DNA from: Streptomyces gelaticus
GTDB taxonomy: Bacteria; Actinomycetota; Actinomycetes; Streptomycetales; Streptomycetaceae
DNA: 64,000 nucleotides
NCBI RefSeq assembly: GCF_014649535.1
Contig: NZ_BMTF01000006.1
Span: 231,434-295,433 of the forward strand
Reading direction: 5' to 3'
The notes below the pieces were generated by a model that was given only the letters and a program-made list of their open reading frames with translations, did no database searches and had not been told where the DNA came from. Below are positions 39,575 through 48,257 of this stretch, piece after piece. Each line of letters starts with the position of its first letter. Position 1 is the stretch's first letter. The position numbers and the translations under genes were made by a program.

Positions 39575-40441
39575 GTGCGTAAGAACATCAAGATCGCCGC
39601 GGCTGCCGCCGCCACCGCCGCCATCGCCCTCGGCCTCACCGCCTGCGGCACCTCGTCCGACCCGGGCGCCAAGAGCGAGACCGGTGCCAAGGCCGACACC
39701 TCCAAGGCGCTCGTCGTCGCCGCGTCCCCGACACCGCACGCCGACATCCTGGACTTCGTCAAGAAGAACCTGGCCGAGAAGGCGGGCCTCAAGCTGGAGG
39801 TCAAGGAGTTCACGGACTATGTCCTGCCGAACACCGCCACCGAGACCGGCCAGGTAGACGCCAACTTCTTCCAGCACCAGCCCTACCTCGACGACTTCAA
39901 CAAGAAGAAGAACACCCACCTCGTCTCCGTCGGCACCGTCCACCTGGAGCCCCTCGGCCTGTACTCCAGGAAGGTCAAGGACCTCAAGGGCATCAAGGCC
40001 GGGCAGACCGTCGCCGTCCCCAACGACACCACCAACGAGGGCCGCGCCCTCCAGCTCCTCGCCGAGAACGGCCTCATCACCCTCAAGGACGGCGTCGGCA
40101 CCAGCGCCAAGCTGAGCGACATCACCGACAAGAAGGGCCTGGAGTTCAAGGAGCTGGAGGCCGCCACCGTGCCCCGCGCCCTGAACGACGTCGACGCCGC
40201 CGTCATCAACGGCAACTACGCGATCGAGGCCGGCCTCAAGCCCGCCAAGGACGCCCTCGTGCTCGAAAAGGCCGACGGCAACCCCTACGCCAACATCGTC
40301 GCCGTGAAGAAGGGCAACGAGCAGGACCCCCGCGTCCAGAAGCTCGTGAAGCTCCTGCACTCCGACGAGGTCAAGAAGTTCCTCGAGGACACCTACCAGG
40401 GATCCGTCGTCCCGGCCTTCGGCACCGCCGCCAAGTCCTGA
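39575..40441 (+). CDS. metQ: Methionine-binding lipoprotein
   Basis: 288 residues. A lipoprotein signal (VRKNIKIAAAA ... GLTACGT) gives lipobox LTAC with the lipidated cysteine. The mature protein is NlpA/MetQ-like (SPTPHADILDFVKKNLAEKAG, NANFFQH-type QVDANFFQHQPYL, VAVPNDTTNEGRALQLL, VINGNYAIEAGL). It captures methionine and delivers it to MetI. Start GTG 39575 with GAGG upstream. Followed by a 16-bp terminator. Confidence 0.95.
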   Translation: MRKNIKIAAAAAATAAIALGLTACGTSSDPGAKSETGAKADTSKALVVAASPTPHADILDFVKKNLAEKAGLKLEVKEFTDYVLPNTATETGQVDANFFQHQPYLDDFNKKKNTHLVSVGTVHLEPLGLYSRKVKDLKGIKAGQTVAVPNDTTNEGRALQLLAENGLITLKDGVGTSAKLSDITDKKGLEFKELEAATVPRALNDVDAAVINGNYAIEAGLKPAKDALVLEKADGNPYANIVAVKKGNEQDPRVQKLVKLLHSDEVKKFLEDTYQGSVVPAFGTAAKS

Positions 40442-40463
40442 CACCCGTACGGCATTTGTCCGA

Positions 40464-40502
40464 GGAGCCCCGCGCCCCCGTTCAGTGGGGGCGCGGGGCT
40501 CC
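40464..40502 (+). terminator. Terminator after metNIQ
   Basis: Perfect 16-bp stem (40464-40479 with 40487-40502), 7-nt loop, 23 bp after the metQ stop. Confidence 0.9.
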
Positions 40503-40582
40503 GTCGTGCGGACCCGCCCATGCGCGACATCGGGCCGATGCTGCATGCTGTGCCTTTAACGGTCTTCGGTATGGAGCTGCGC

Positions 40583-41230
40583 ATGACTTCCACCTTTCCG
40601 GACATCTCCATCAGCACGGATCGGTTGGTGCTGCGCCCCTTCGACATGGCGGACGTCCCCGCGTACATCGAGATGATGAACGACGAACTCGTCACCGCCT
40701 GGACCGAAGCGCCCCACCCCTACACCCAGGTCGACGCCGAACGCTGGGTCCGCAGGATCGCACCCGCCCAGCGCACCAGCGGTGACGGCATCGCCCTCGC
40801 CGTCACCGAATTCCTCACCCAGCGGCTCGTCGGCTCGGTCCGGCTCCGCAACACCGACTGGCGCACCCTCTCCACCGAGGCCGCCTACATCACCGCTCCC
40901 TGGGCCCGCGGCGAGGGCTACGCCACCGAGTCCGTGCTGGCCGTGGCCCAGTGGCTCTTCCGCGACCAGGGCTTCGAACGCCTCGAACTGCGCACCGCCG
41001 CCGACAACACCGCCTCCCAGCAGGTCGCCCAGAAGCTCGGCTGCATCAGCGAGGGCGTCCTGCGCAACGCCCGCATAGCGCGCACCCGGACCGAGAACGG
41101 CACGGACGGCGGCTGGACCGACATCAGGACCGACCTGATCGTCTGGGGCCTGCTGCCCGAGGACCTCGAGGGCGTCGCCGAGCAGCTCGCCGACGCGGGC
41201 GGCTACGGCGCCTACAACGACTGGAACTGA
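40583..41230 (+). CDS. GNAT N-acetyltransferase (RimJ/RimL-like)
   Basis: 215 residues. Typical RimJ-type start (ISTDRLVLRPFDMADVPAYIE) and acetyl-CoA loop (APWARGEGYATESVLAVAQWLF), followed by RLELRTAADNTASQQVAQKLGC. ATG 40583 is preferred to 40571 because GGAG sits 7 nt upstream. May acetylate a protein N-terminus or a small molecule. Single gene between metNIQ and cob genes. Confidence 0.85.
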   Translation: MTSTFPDISISTDRLVLRPFDMADVPAYIEMMNDELVTAWTEAPHPYTQVDAERWVRRIAPAQRTSGDGIALAVTEFLTQRLVGSVRLRNTDWRTLSTEAAYITAPWARGEGYATESVLAVAQWLFRDQGFERLELRTAADNTASQQVAQKLGCISEGVLRNARIARTRTENGTDGGWTDIRTDLIVWGLLPEDLEGVAEQLADAGGYGAYNDWN

Positions 41231-41337
41231 CCGCCTCGAAGGGGCCCTGACGCCCTGCCGGTACGGACCGGGTACTCTCACCCTGCCCCACCTCACCTCC
41301 ATCCCCACCTGCGACGACTCCAGGAGACTGACGACAG

Positions 41338-42576
41338 ATGGCCGATCGGGTCACCGTGATCGGCTGGGACGGCTCGCCACTGACCGGAGCGGCCACGGCC
41401 GCCCTCTCGGCCGCCACGCTCGTCGCCGGAGCCGCCCACCACCTCGCACTCCCCGAAGTCCCGGCGCACGCCGAACGGATCCGCCTGGGCTCCATCGACC
41501 TGGCCGCCCGCCGGATCGCCGGCCACCGGGGCAGCGCCGTGGTCCTCGCCGACGGGGACCCCGGTTTCTTCGGCGTCGTACGCAACCTCCGCGCACCCGA
41601 ACACGGCCTGGAGGTCGAGGTCGTCCCCGCGGTGTCCTCGGTCGCCGCCGCGTTCGCCCGCGCCGGAATGCCGTGGGAGGACGCCCAGACCGTCGTCGCC
41701 CACCCCCGCACCCTGCGCCGCGCCGTCAATGTCTGCCGCGCCCACCACAAGGTCGCCGTCCTCACCTCGCCCGGCGCGGGCCCCGCCGAACTCGCCCTGC
41801 TCCTCGAAGGCGTCCACCGCACCTTCGTCATCTGCGAGGAACTCGGCACCGCCAGGGAACGGGTCACCGTCGTCACCTCCGACAAGGCGGCCGACCACGT
41901 CTGGCGCGACCCCAACGTGGTCATCGTCATCGGCGGCGGTCCCGAACCGCAGGCCGCCGGCGCCTGGATCGCCGGCCGTCACCCCGCCTACCCCCGTGGC
42001 GTACGCGGCTGGGCACTGCCCGCGGACGCCTACCCGGGCGGCGGCGCCGAGGGCGGACAGGACAGCGGCGAAGGCGAGTCCCCGGGACTCCGCGCCGCCC
42101 AACTGGCCCACCTGGGTCCCCGGACCGGCGACCTCCTCTGGGACATCGGCTCCGGCAGCGGAGCCCTGTCGGTGGAGGCCGCCCGCTTCGGCGCGGCGGT
42201 CCTGGCCGTCGACAGCGACCCGGCCGCCTGCGCGCGTACCGCGGCGGCGGCGCGGGCGTTCGGGGTCCAGCTCCAGGTTGTCGAGGGCCGGGCCCCGCAT
42301 GTGCTGGAACGGCTGCCGGAACCCGATGTCGTACGGATCGGGGGCGGCGGGGTCCCCGTCGCCACTGCCGTCACCGAACGGCGGCCGGAACGCATCGTCA
42401 CCCATGCCTCGACACGGGACGAGGCGGAGGCGCTCGGCGCCGCCCTCGGCGCGAACGGATACACCGTCCGGTGTTCGCTCCTCCAGTCCGTCGAACTGGA
42501 CACGGCCGCGTGGTCGGAGCGCGAACGATCGGTCGCGTTCCTCCTCTCGGCGCTGCGTTCCGACCTCGCCCCGTGA
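41338..42576 (+). CDS. cobL: Precorrin-6Y C5,15-methyltransferase (decarboxylating), CbiE-CbiT fusion
   Basis: 412 residues. The N-terminal half (about 1-205) is the CbiE tetrapyrrole C-methylase (VTVIGWDGSPLT, VLADGDPGFFGVVR); the C-terminal half (about 215-410) is the CbiT class I methyltransferase with SAM motif LLWDIGSGSGALSVEAAR. Together they methylate C5 and C15 and decarboxylate the acetate chain at C12 in corrin synthesis. ATG 41338 has AGGAG about 12 nt upstream. It precedes the BluB-CobT gene by 333 bp. Confidence 0.93.
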   Translation: MADRVTVIGWDGSPLTGAATAALSAATLVAGAAHHLALPEVPAHAERIRLGSIDLAARRIAGHRGSAVVLADGDPGFFGVVRNLRAPEHGLEVEVVPAVSSVAAAFARAGMPWEDAQTVVAHPRTLRRAVNVCRAHHKVAVLTSPGAGPAELALLLEGVHRTFVICEELGTARERVTVVTSDKAADHVWRDPNVVIVIGGGPEPQAAGAWIAGRHPAYPRGVRGWALPADAYPGGGAEGGQDSGEGESPGLRAAQLAHLGPRTGDLLWDIGSGSGALSVEAARFGAAVLAVDSDPAACARTAAAARAFGVQLQVVEGRAPHVLERLPEPDVVRIGGGGVPVATAVTERRPERIVTHASTRDEAEALGAALGANGYTVRCSLLQSVELDTAAWSERERSVAFLLSALRSDLAP

Positions 42577-42909
42577 CCCGGACGGCGTACAGCGGGAGGT
42601 AGGCTGACCGATCGTTGCACCGCGCCTGGGCCTTCGTCGCTTCGTTCGTCAATGTCCGGAAAAGGGGACCGTTTTGGTCCCCGTTGTGGTACGGCAGAAC
42701 CGGGGGACGCGCGACGTGGCGCAGTCCACAGCGGGCCGTGGCGAAATGAGCTGCCGCGGCGGCGAACGGCCGCGAGAATGCAGTATGTCCGCGACCGATT
42801 CGTGCCGCGCGGCGAGCCCGCTCGTTCTTGTTGACGAGCGCGGGCGTGCCGTGTCCGGGCGTCCCGGGCGAAGGGCCGAAGGAGCACTGACGATGGGCGA
42901 GGGGTACGC
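42577..42909 (+). other. Region between cobL and bluB-cobT
   Basis: 333 bp. Holds a 7-bp hairpin GGGGACC-GTTTT-GGTCCCC at 42664-42682. It also holds an open frame (ATG 42746 or 42785 to TGA 42911-42913) that ends in an ATGA overlap with the bluB-cobT start. The frame has no recognisable family or strong ribosome site, so I do not call it a gene. No cobalamin-riboswitch core was found. Confidence 0.5.
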
Positions 42910-45900
42910 ATGAGTGACACCGGCCAGATCCCGGGCGAGGGACTGCCGGAGAACGCAGGCACGGCGGAGCAGCCGGGCGTCGCCGCCCCGGATGCCTACG
43001 CCTACCTCGCTCCTTCCGAGCATGTCTCCGAGGACGACGACCTCCTCCTGATGCCGAGCCCGCAGGGCGCCTGGAGCGACCCGCAGGCCGTACCGGCCCC
43101 GGGCCAGTACCCCGAGGGTGCCGCCGCCCAGGCACCGCTGCCGGGACAGGGCGCCCATCAGGCCCCGCCCGTGGCACAGCCCCATGCCCAGCCGGCCGGC
43201 GAGACCCCCGCGCAGCCCCAGGGCCCCGTCCAGGTCCAGGTGCAGGAGCCTGTCCAGGCACAGACCGCCGACGTGTACGCGGCCCAGCGGGCGGTGGCGG
43301 AGCCGCTGCCCGAGACCCAGGGGACCCATGAGTCCGGCGGCCGCGACTCCGGTTCGGTCGACCTGAGCGGCGTACGCATTCCGTCGCCTGCTCCGGCCCC
43401 CGCCCCGGCGGCCCAGGCACAGCCGCAGGCGCCGGTGCGCCGTCCGCTGCACCGCGGCCCGGTCGCCGCCGACGGTTCGCCGACCTACGGAGGGACGCCG
43501 ACCGGCGGAGTGGTGCGTTCGCTCGCCGACCGCGGACCCGCAGGCGCGCCCCAGGCCCGGCCCCAGGTCCCCGTACGGCATGCCGGTCCGCCGACCGCCG
43601 GCCCGGAGTACTTCGAGATGCCGACCGAGGACGCGTCCGCGCTGCCGGGCCCGCAGCTCGGGGAGATCCTGCCGCAGGGCGGCAGCCCGTGGGGGGCGCA
43701 GCCACCGCAGCCGGAGGCCGCCCCGGTGGCCGCGGAGCCGGTCGTCGCGGGACAGGCCGGTTCGGAGCCGGTCGCCGAGGCGGCGCAGGCGGCCCAGCCG
43801 GTTCAGGCCGCTCCGGTCGCGGAACCGGAGGCGGCTGCTGCTCCGGCCGCCGAGCCGCTGCCGGCCGCGGCCGGCACGCCCGCCGAAGTCTCTGCCGAAG
43901 GCCCGGTCGAAGCCGAAATCTCCACCGCGGCCTCCGCCGATGCCGGGGCGCCCGCCGAAGCGATCGCGCCGCAGGACACCGCGGAGGCCGTACCCATGGG
44001 CCAGTTCGTGCCCGTGGAGGGGTCGGTGCCGACGACTCCGCACCTGGCCCCGACGCCTGTCGCGGAGCAGACCGCCGAGGTGGCGCCCGCGCCTGAGGTG
44101 GCGCCCGCGCCTGAGGTGGCGCCCGCGCCTGAGGTTGCGTCCATGCCCGAGGTTGCGTCCACGCCTGAGGCGGCGTCCACGCCCGAGGTGGCGTCCATGC
44201 CTGAGGCGGCGTCCATGCCTGAGGTGGCGTTCACGCCCGAGGTGGCGTCCACGCCCGAAGCCGAGCGCGTGCCGATCGCGATGGAGCCCGTGCAGGTTCC
44301 TCAGCCGGAGATTGCGGAGGCCGGGGGCGCCGTCGAGCCCACCGCGCATGCCGAGCCCACCGCGCATGCCGAGCCCGTCGCGCATGCCGAGCCGGTGGCG
44401 CATGCCGAGCCGGTCGAGCCCGTCGCGAGCGCCGAGGTCGTCGAGGCCGCCGAGCCCGTTGTGAACGCCCGGCCCGTTGTGAACGCCGAGGCCACCGAAG
44501 CTGTCGTGAAGGACGACCCGGTCGAGAACGTCGTGCCCGCCGAGGCCTCCGCGGTCGCACCCGCCCCCGTTCCTGCCTCCGGGGCCGAGGCCCTGACGGT
44601 GCCCGAGCCGGAGGCCGAACAGGGCCCGGAGGTCATCGAGACCCCGGACATCACGGCCTCCGCGGACACCGTGGAAGCCGTCCCCCTCGCGGAGCCCGCA
44701 GTGGCGGCCATGGCGACGCAGGCCCCGGAGACCGCGCAGGTGGAATCCGTACAGCCCGAGGCCCGGCCCCAGGAGCCCGCCGATGCGGCCCGGGCGCCCG
44801 AGCCGGAAGCCGCTGAAGCGGAGGCCCCCGTGGCGTCCGAGGCCGACGAGGCGTCCGAGGCCGATGAGGCCGCGGCTCCCGCCGGACCGCCGGCCCCCGG
44901 CTACGACGACGCCGAGCGCGAGGCGGTGCTCCGCGTCATGCGTGAGCGCCGCGACATCCGCAACGGCTTCCGCAGCGACCCCATCCCGCACGAGGTCCTG
45001 CTCCGCGTCCTCGAAGCCGCGCACACGGCACCCAGCGTCGGCCATTCGCAGCCCTGGGACTTCGTCGTCATCCGCTCCGCGGAGACCCGTCGCTCCATGC
45101 ACGAACTTGCACAGCGTCAGCGCGACGCCTACGCCAAGTCGCTGCCCAAGGGCCGGGCCAAGCAGTTCAAGGAACTGAAGATCGAGGCCATCCTCGACAC
45201 CCCGGTGAACATCGTCGTCACCGCCGACCCCACCCGTGGTGGCCGGCACACCCTCGGCCGGCACACCCAGCCGCAGATGGCCCCGTACTCCTCCGCGCTC
45301 GCCGTCGAGAACCTCTGGCTCGCCGCACGCGCCGAGGGCCTCGGGGTCGGCTGGGTCAGCTTCTTCGACGAGCGCGAGATGGTCCGCGCCCTGGGTCTGC
45401 CCGAGCACCTCGAAGTCGTCGCCTACCTGTGTGTCGGCTACGTCGACGAGTTCCCCGAGGAGCCCGAGCTGATGCAGGCGGGCTGGTCCAAGCGCCGCCC
45501 GCTGTCCTGGGTCGTCCACGAGGAGACGTACGGCCGTCGCGCCCTGCCCGGCGAGGAGCCGCACGACCTGCTCCAGGAGACCATCTCCAACATCCGCCCG
45601 CTCGACGCCAAGGCGCTCGGCGAGGCATGGGAACGCCAGAAGCGGATGACCAAGCCGGCCGGTGCGCTCGGCATGCTGGAGATCATCTCGGCCCAGCTGT
45701 CCGGGCTCTCCCGGATGTGCCCGCCGCCGATCCCGGAGCCCGCGGCCGTCGCGATCTTCGCGGGCGACCACGGGGTGCACGCCCAGGGCGTCACGGCCTG
45801 GCCGCAGGAGGTCACCGGCCAGATGGTCGCCAACTTCCTCGGCGGCGGCGCGGTCTGCAACGCCTTCGCGGCCCAGGTCGGCGCCGAGGTGTGCGTGGTC

Positions 45901-46617
45901 GACGTCGGCGTTGCCATGGAACTGCCCGCGACGCCCGGCCTGCTGCCCCGCAAGGTGCGCGCCGGAACGGCCGACTTCACCACCGGCCCCGCGCTCACCC
46001 GCGAAGAGGTGCTCGCGGCGGTCGAGGTCGGCATCGAGACCGCCCGCGACCTGGTCGCGGCAGGCAACAAGGGCCTGCTCATCGGCGAGATGGGAATCGC
46101 CAACACCACGGCGTCGGCCGCATTGATCTGTGTGTACACGGGCATGGACCCGGCCGAGGTGACCGGTCGGGGCACCGGCATCAACGACGAGATGCACGCC
46201 CGCAAGGTGGACGTGGTCCGCCGCGCCCTCGAATTCCACCAGCCCGACCCGGCCGACCCGATCGGTGTCCTGGCAGCGGTCGGCGGCCTGGAGCACGCCG
46301 CCATGGCCGGATTCCTGCTGGGCGGCGCCTCGCTCCGTACGCCGGTCATCCTCGACGGCGTGAGCGCGGGCGCCGCGGCCCTGGTCGCGCGGGCGATCGC
46401 TCCCGAGGCCCTGGCCGCCTGCATCGCCGGCCACCGCAGCGCCGAGCCCGGCCATGTGGCCGCGCTCAACAAGCTGGGCCTGCGCCCGCTGGTCGACCTC
46501 GACCTCCGCCTCGGCGAGGGAACGGGCGCACTGCTGGCGCTCCCGATCGTGCAGAGCGCGGCGCGCGCGATGCACGAAGTGGCGACCTTCGACTCGGCGG
46601 GCGTCACCGAGAAGTAG
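42910..46617 (+). CDS. cobT: BluB-CobT fusion with long low-complexity N-terminal region
   Basis: 1235 residues. About 1-660 is Pro/Ala/Glu/Val-rich, probably disordered, with two tracts of hexapeptide repeats. About 665-870 is BluB, the flavin-destroying 5,6-dimethylbenzimidazole synthase of nitroreductase fold (RRDIRNGFRSDPIP, AAHTAPSVGHSQPWDFVVI). About 885-1233 is CobT, nicotinate-nucleotide:DMB phosphoribosyltransferase (FAGDHGVHAQGVTAWP, catalytic Glu at about 1060 in GEMGIANTT, GRGTGINDE). The fusion makes the lower ligand of cobalamin and activates it. GAGGGG precedes the ATG. A terminator follows 71 bp downstream. Confidence 0.93.
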   Translation: MSDTGQIPGEGLPENAGTAEQPGVAAPDAYAYLAPSEHVSEDDDLLLMPSPQGAWSDPQAVPAPGQYPEGAAAQAPLPGQGAHQAPPVAQPHAQPAGETPAQPQGPVQVQVQEPVQAQTADVYAAQRAVAEPLPETQGTHESGGRDSGSVDLSGVRIPSPAPAPAPAAQAQPQAPVRRPLHRGPVAADGSPTYGGTPTGGVVRSLADRGPAGAPQARPQVPVRHAGPPTAGPEYFEMPTEDASALPGPQLGEILPQGGSPWGAQPPQPEAAPVAAEPVVAGQAGSEPVAEAAQAAQPVQAAPVAEPEAAAAPAAEPLPAAAGTPAEVSAEGPVEAEISTAASADAGAPAEAIAPQDTAEAVPMGQFVPVEGSVPTTPHLAPTPVAEQTAEVAPAPEVAPAPEVAPAPEVASMPEVASTPEAASTPEVASMPEAASMPEVAFTPEVASTPEAERVPIAMEPVQVPQPEIAEAGGAVEPTAHAEPTAHAEPVAHAEPVAHAEPVEPVASAEVVEAAEPVVNARPVVNAEATEAVVKDDPVENVVPAEASAVAPAPVPASGAEALTVPEPEAEQGPEVIETPDITASADTVEAVPLAEPAVAAMATQAPETAQVESVQPEARPQEPADAARAPEPEAAEAEAPVASEADEASEADEAAAPAGPPAPGYDDAEREAVLRVMRERRDIRNGFRSDPIPHEVLLRVLEAAHTAPSVGHSQPWDFVVIRSAETRRSMHELAQRQRDAYAKSLPKGRAKQFKELKIEAILDTPVNIVVTADPTRGGRHTLGRHTQPQMAPYSSALAVENLWLAARAEGLGVGWVSFFDEREMVRALGLPEHLEVVAYLCVGYVDEFPEEPELMQAGWSKRRPLSWVVHEETYGRRALPGEEPHDLLQETISNIRPLDAKALGEAWERQKRMTKPAGALGMLEIISAQLSGLSRMCPPPIPEPAAVAIFAGDHGVHAQGVTAWPQEVTGQMVANFLGGGAVCNAFAAQVGAEVCVVDVGVAMELPATPGLLPRKVRAGTADFTTGPALTREEVLAAVEVGIETARDLVAAGNKGLLIGEMGIANTTASAALICVYTGMDPAEVTGRGTGINDEMHARKVDVVRRALEFHQPDPADPIGVLAAVGGLEHAAMAGFLLGGASLRTPVILDGVSAGAAALVARAIAPEALAACIAGHRSAEPGHVAALNKLGLRPLVDLDLRLGEGTGALLALPIVQSAARAMHEVATFDSAGVTEK
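44080..44259 (+). repeat. Ten 18-bp tandem repeats encoding VAxxPE hexapeptides
   Basis: Ten in-frame 18-nt units: three VAPAPE followed by VASMPE, VASTPE, AASTPE, VASMPE, AASMPE, VAFTPE, VASTPE. They lie in the disordered N-terminal part of the BluB-CobT fusion. The near identity at DNA level of the first units points to recent slippage or unequal exchange. Confidence 0.9.
44335..44406 (+). repeat. Four 18-bp tandem repeats encoding EP(T/V)AHA
   Basis: Four in-frame units (EPTAHA twice, EPVAHA twice), a second repeat tract in the same linker, 75 bp after the first. Confidence 0.9.
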
Positions 46618-46688
46618 ACGTCACCGGGAAGTACACGGGCGTCGTCGCCGGCGAGCGGCACGTCACCGAGAAGCGGTGCCCGGCCATC

Positions 46689-46730
46689 CTCGGCCCGGAC
46701 CGGCGCCCCGGGCGCCCGGTCCGGGCCGAG
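46689..46730 (+). terminator. Terminator after bluB-cobT
   Basis: Perfect 15-bp stem (46689-46703 with 46716-46730) and a 12-nt loop. The 289-bp gap holding it has no other gene that I can support. Confidence 0.85.
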
Positions 46731-46906
46731 CCACGGTTCCGGCCCGGTCCCGGCCCCGCCCGGCGGCCTCCAGCCGCTCCACCGGCCCGCCACACCCCCC
46801 TGACGCACCCCGTATCGTGGACCCGCACCCCACAAAGCCGCACGTCACAGCCGCTCCATCGCCGCAGTGGCCCGCATCCCGCATCGCACGAGGAGTCCGC
46901 ACCGAC

Positions 46907-48157
46907 ATGGCCGAGCACGCCGATCACCCCGCGTACCCCGTCGGACTGCGCCTGAGCGGGCGCCGCGTCGTCGTCGTCGGCGGTGGCCAGGTCGCGCAGC
47001 GCCGCCTGCCGGCGCTCATCGCGGCGGGCGCCGACATCACCCTCGTATCACCGTCCGCGACCCCGTCCGTCGAGGCGATGGCCGACGCCGGAGAGATCCG
47101 CTGGGAGCGCCGCCGGTACCGGGACGGAGACCTCACCGACACCTGGTACGCGCTCATCGCCTCCGACGACGACGCCACGAACGACGCCGCGTCCGCCGAG
47201 GCCGAGCGCACCCGCACCTGGTGCGTGCGCAGTGACAACGCCGATGTGGCCACCGCCTGGACCCCGGCCACCGGACGCAGCGAGGGCGTGACCGTCGCCG
47301 TCCTCTCCACCGACGCCCAGGGCCGCGATCCGCGCCACTCCGCCGCCGTCCGCGACGCCATCGTCGAGGGGCTGCGCGACGGCACGCTCGCCGCCCCGCA
47401 CCACCGCACCAGGCCCGCCCCCGGTGTCTCCCTGGTCGGTGGCGGTCCCGGCGACCCCGACCTGATCACCGTGCGCGGGCGGCGTCTCCTGGCCGAGGCC
47501 GACGTCGTCATTGCCGACCGGCTCGGCCCGCGCGACCTGCTCGACGAACTGCCGCCGCACGTCCAGGTGATCGACGCGGCGAAGATCCCGTACGGCCGCT
47601 TCATGGCGCAGGAGGCCATCAACCAGGCGCTCATCGAGCACGCCAGGGCGGGCAAGGCCGTCGTACGGCTCAAGGGCGGCGACCCGTTCGTCTTCGGCCG
47701 GGGCATGGAGGAGGCCCAGGCACTCGCCGCCGAAGGCATCCCGTGCACCGTCGTCCCCGGCATCTCCAGCTCGATCTCCGTGCCCGGGGCGGCCGGAATC
47801 CCCGTCACCCACCGGGGGGTCGCCCATGAGTTCACCGTCGTCAGCGGTCATGTCGCGCCCGACGACGAACGTTCACTGGTCGACTGGGCAGCGCTCGCAC
47901 AGCTGCGCGGCACCCTCGTGCTGCTGATGGCCGTCGACAAGATCGGCGCCATCGCGAAGGCCCTCGTCGCCCACGGCAAGTCCCCGGACACCCCGGTCGC
48001 CCTGGTCCAGGAGGGCACCACCGCATCCCAGCGCCGCGTCGACGCGACCCTGGCGACCGTCGCCGAACGGGCCGCCGCCGAAGACGTACGTCCCCCGGCC
48101 GTCATCGTCATCGGTGATGTCGTCGCGGTCGGCGCCGCGCCGCTCCCCGCCGAGTAG
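46907..48157 (+). CDS. cobA: CysG-type fusion: precorrin-2 dehydrogenase plus uroporphyrinogen-III C-methyltransferase
   Basis: 416 residues. About 1-150 is the NAD-dependent precorrin-2 dehydrogenase domain (RRVVVVGGGQVAQRRLPAL). About 165-410 is the SUMT methyltransferase (LVGGGPGDPDLITVRG, VVIADRL, VVRLKGGDPFVFGRG, VPGISSSISVPGAAGIPVTHRG). The short helical linker of E. coli CysG between the two is reduced, and ferrochelatase activity cannot be judged. It makes precorrin-2, shared by corrin and siroheme. AGGAG lies about 11 nt before ATG 46907. Confidence 0.92.
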   Translation: MAEHADHPAYPVGLRLSGRRVVVVGGGQVAQRRLPALIAAGADITLVSPSATPSVEAMADAGEIRWERRRYRDGDLTDTWYALIASDDDATNDAASAEAERTRTWCVRSDNADVATAWTPATGRSEGVTVAVLSTDAQGRDPRHSAAVRDAIVEGLRDGTLAAPHHRTRPAPGVSLVGGGPGDPDLITVRGRRLLAEADVVIADRLGPRDLLDELPPHVQVIDAAKIPYGRFMAQEAINQALIEHARAGKAVVRLKGGDPFVFGRGMEEAQALAAEGIPCTVVPGISSSISVPGAAGIPVTHRGVAHEFTVVSGHVAPDDERSLVDWAALAQLRGTLVLLMAVDKIGAIAKALVAHGKSPDTPVALVQEGTTASQRRVDATLATVAERAAAEDVRPPAVIVIGDVVAVGAAPLPAE

Positions 48158-48257
48158 CCGGACGGGACACCGCCCGCACCCCCGCAGAGTAACCAGCGGT
48201 AACGGATCTTCTTCCGAGCCGTTGGCACCACACAACGGACAAGGCAGTATCGAACCC

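Noticed and set aside
44080..44406. 18-bp tandem repeats considered as a CRISPR or regulatory array
   Set aside because: Contiguous, no spacers, in frame and inside a coding region.
42649..46575. 1308-codon open frame antisense to bluB-cobT
   Set aside because: It is the third-position shadow of a high-GC gene; its translation is low-complexity His/Gly/Arg/Leu sequence without a family, whereas the sense strand has clear BluB and CobT domains.
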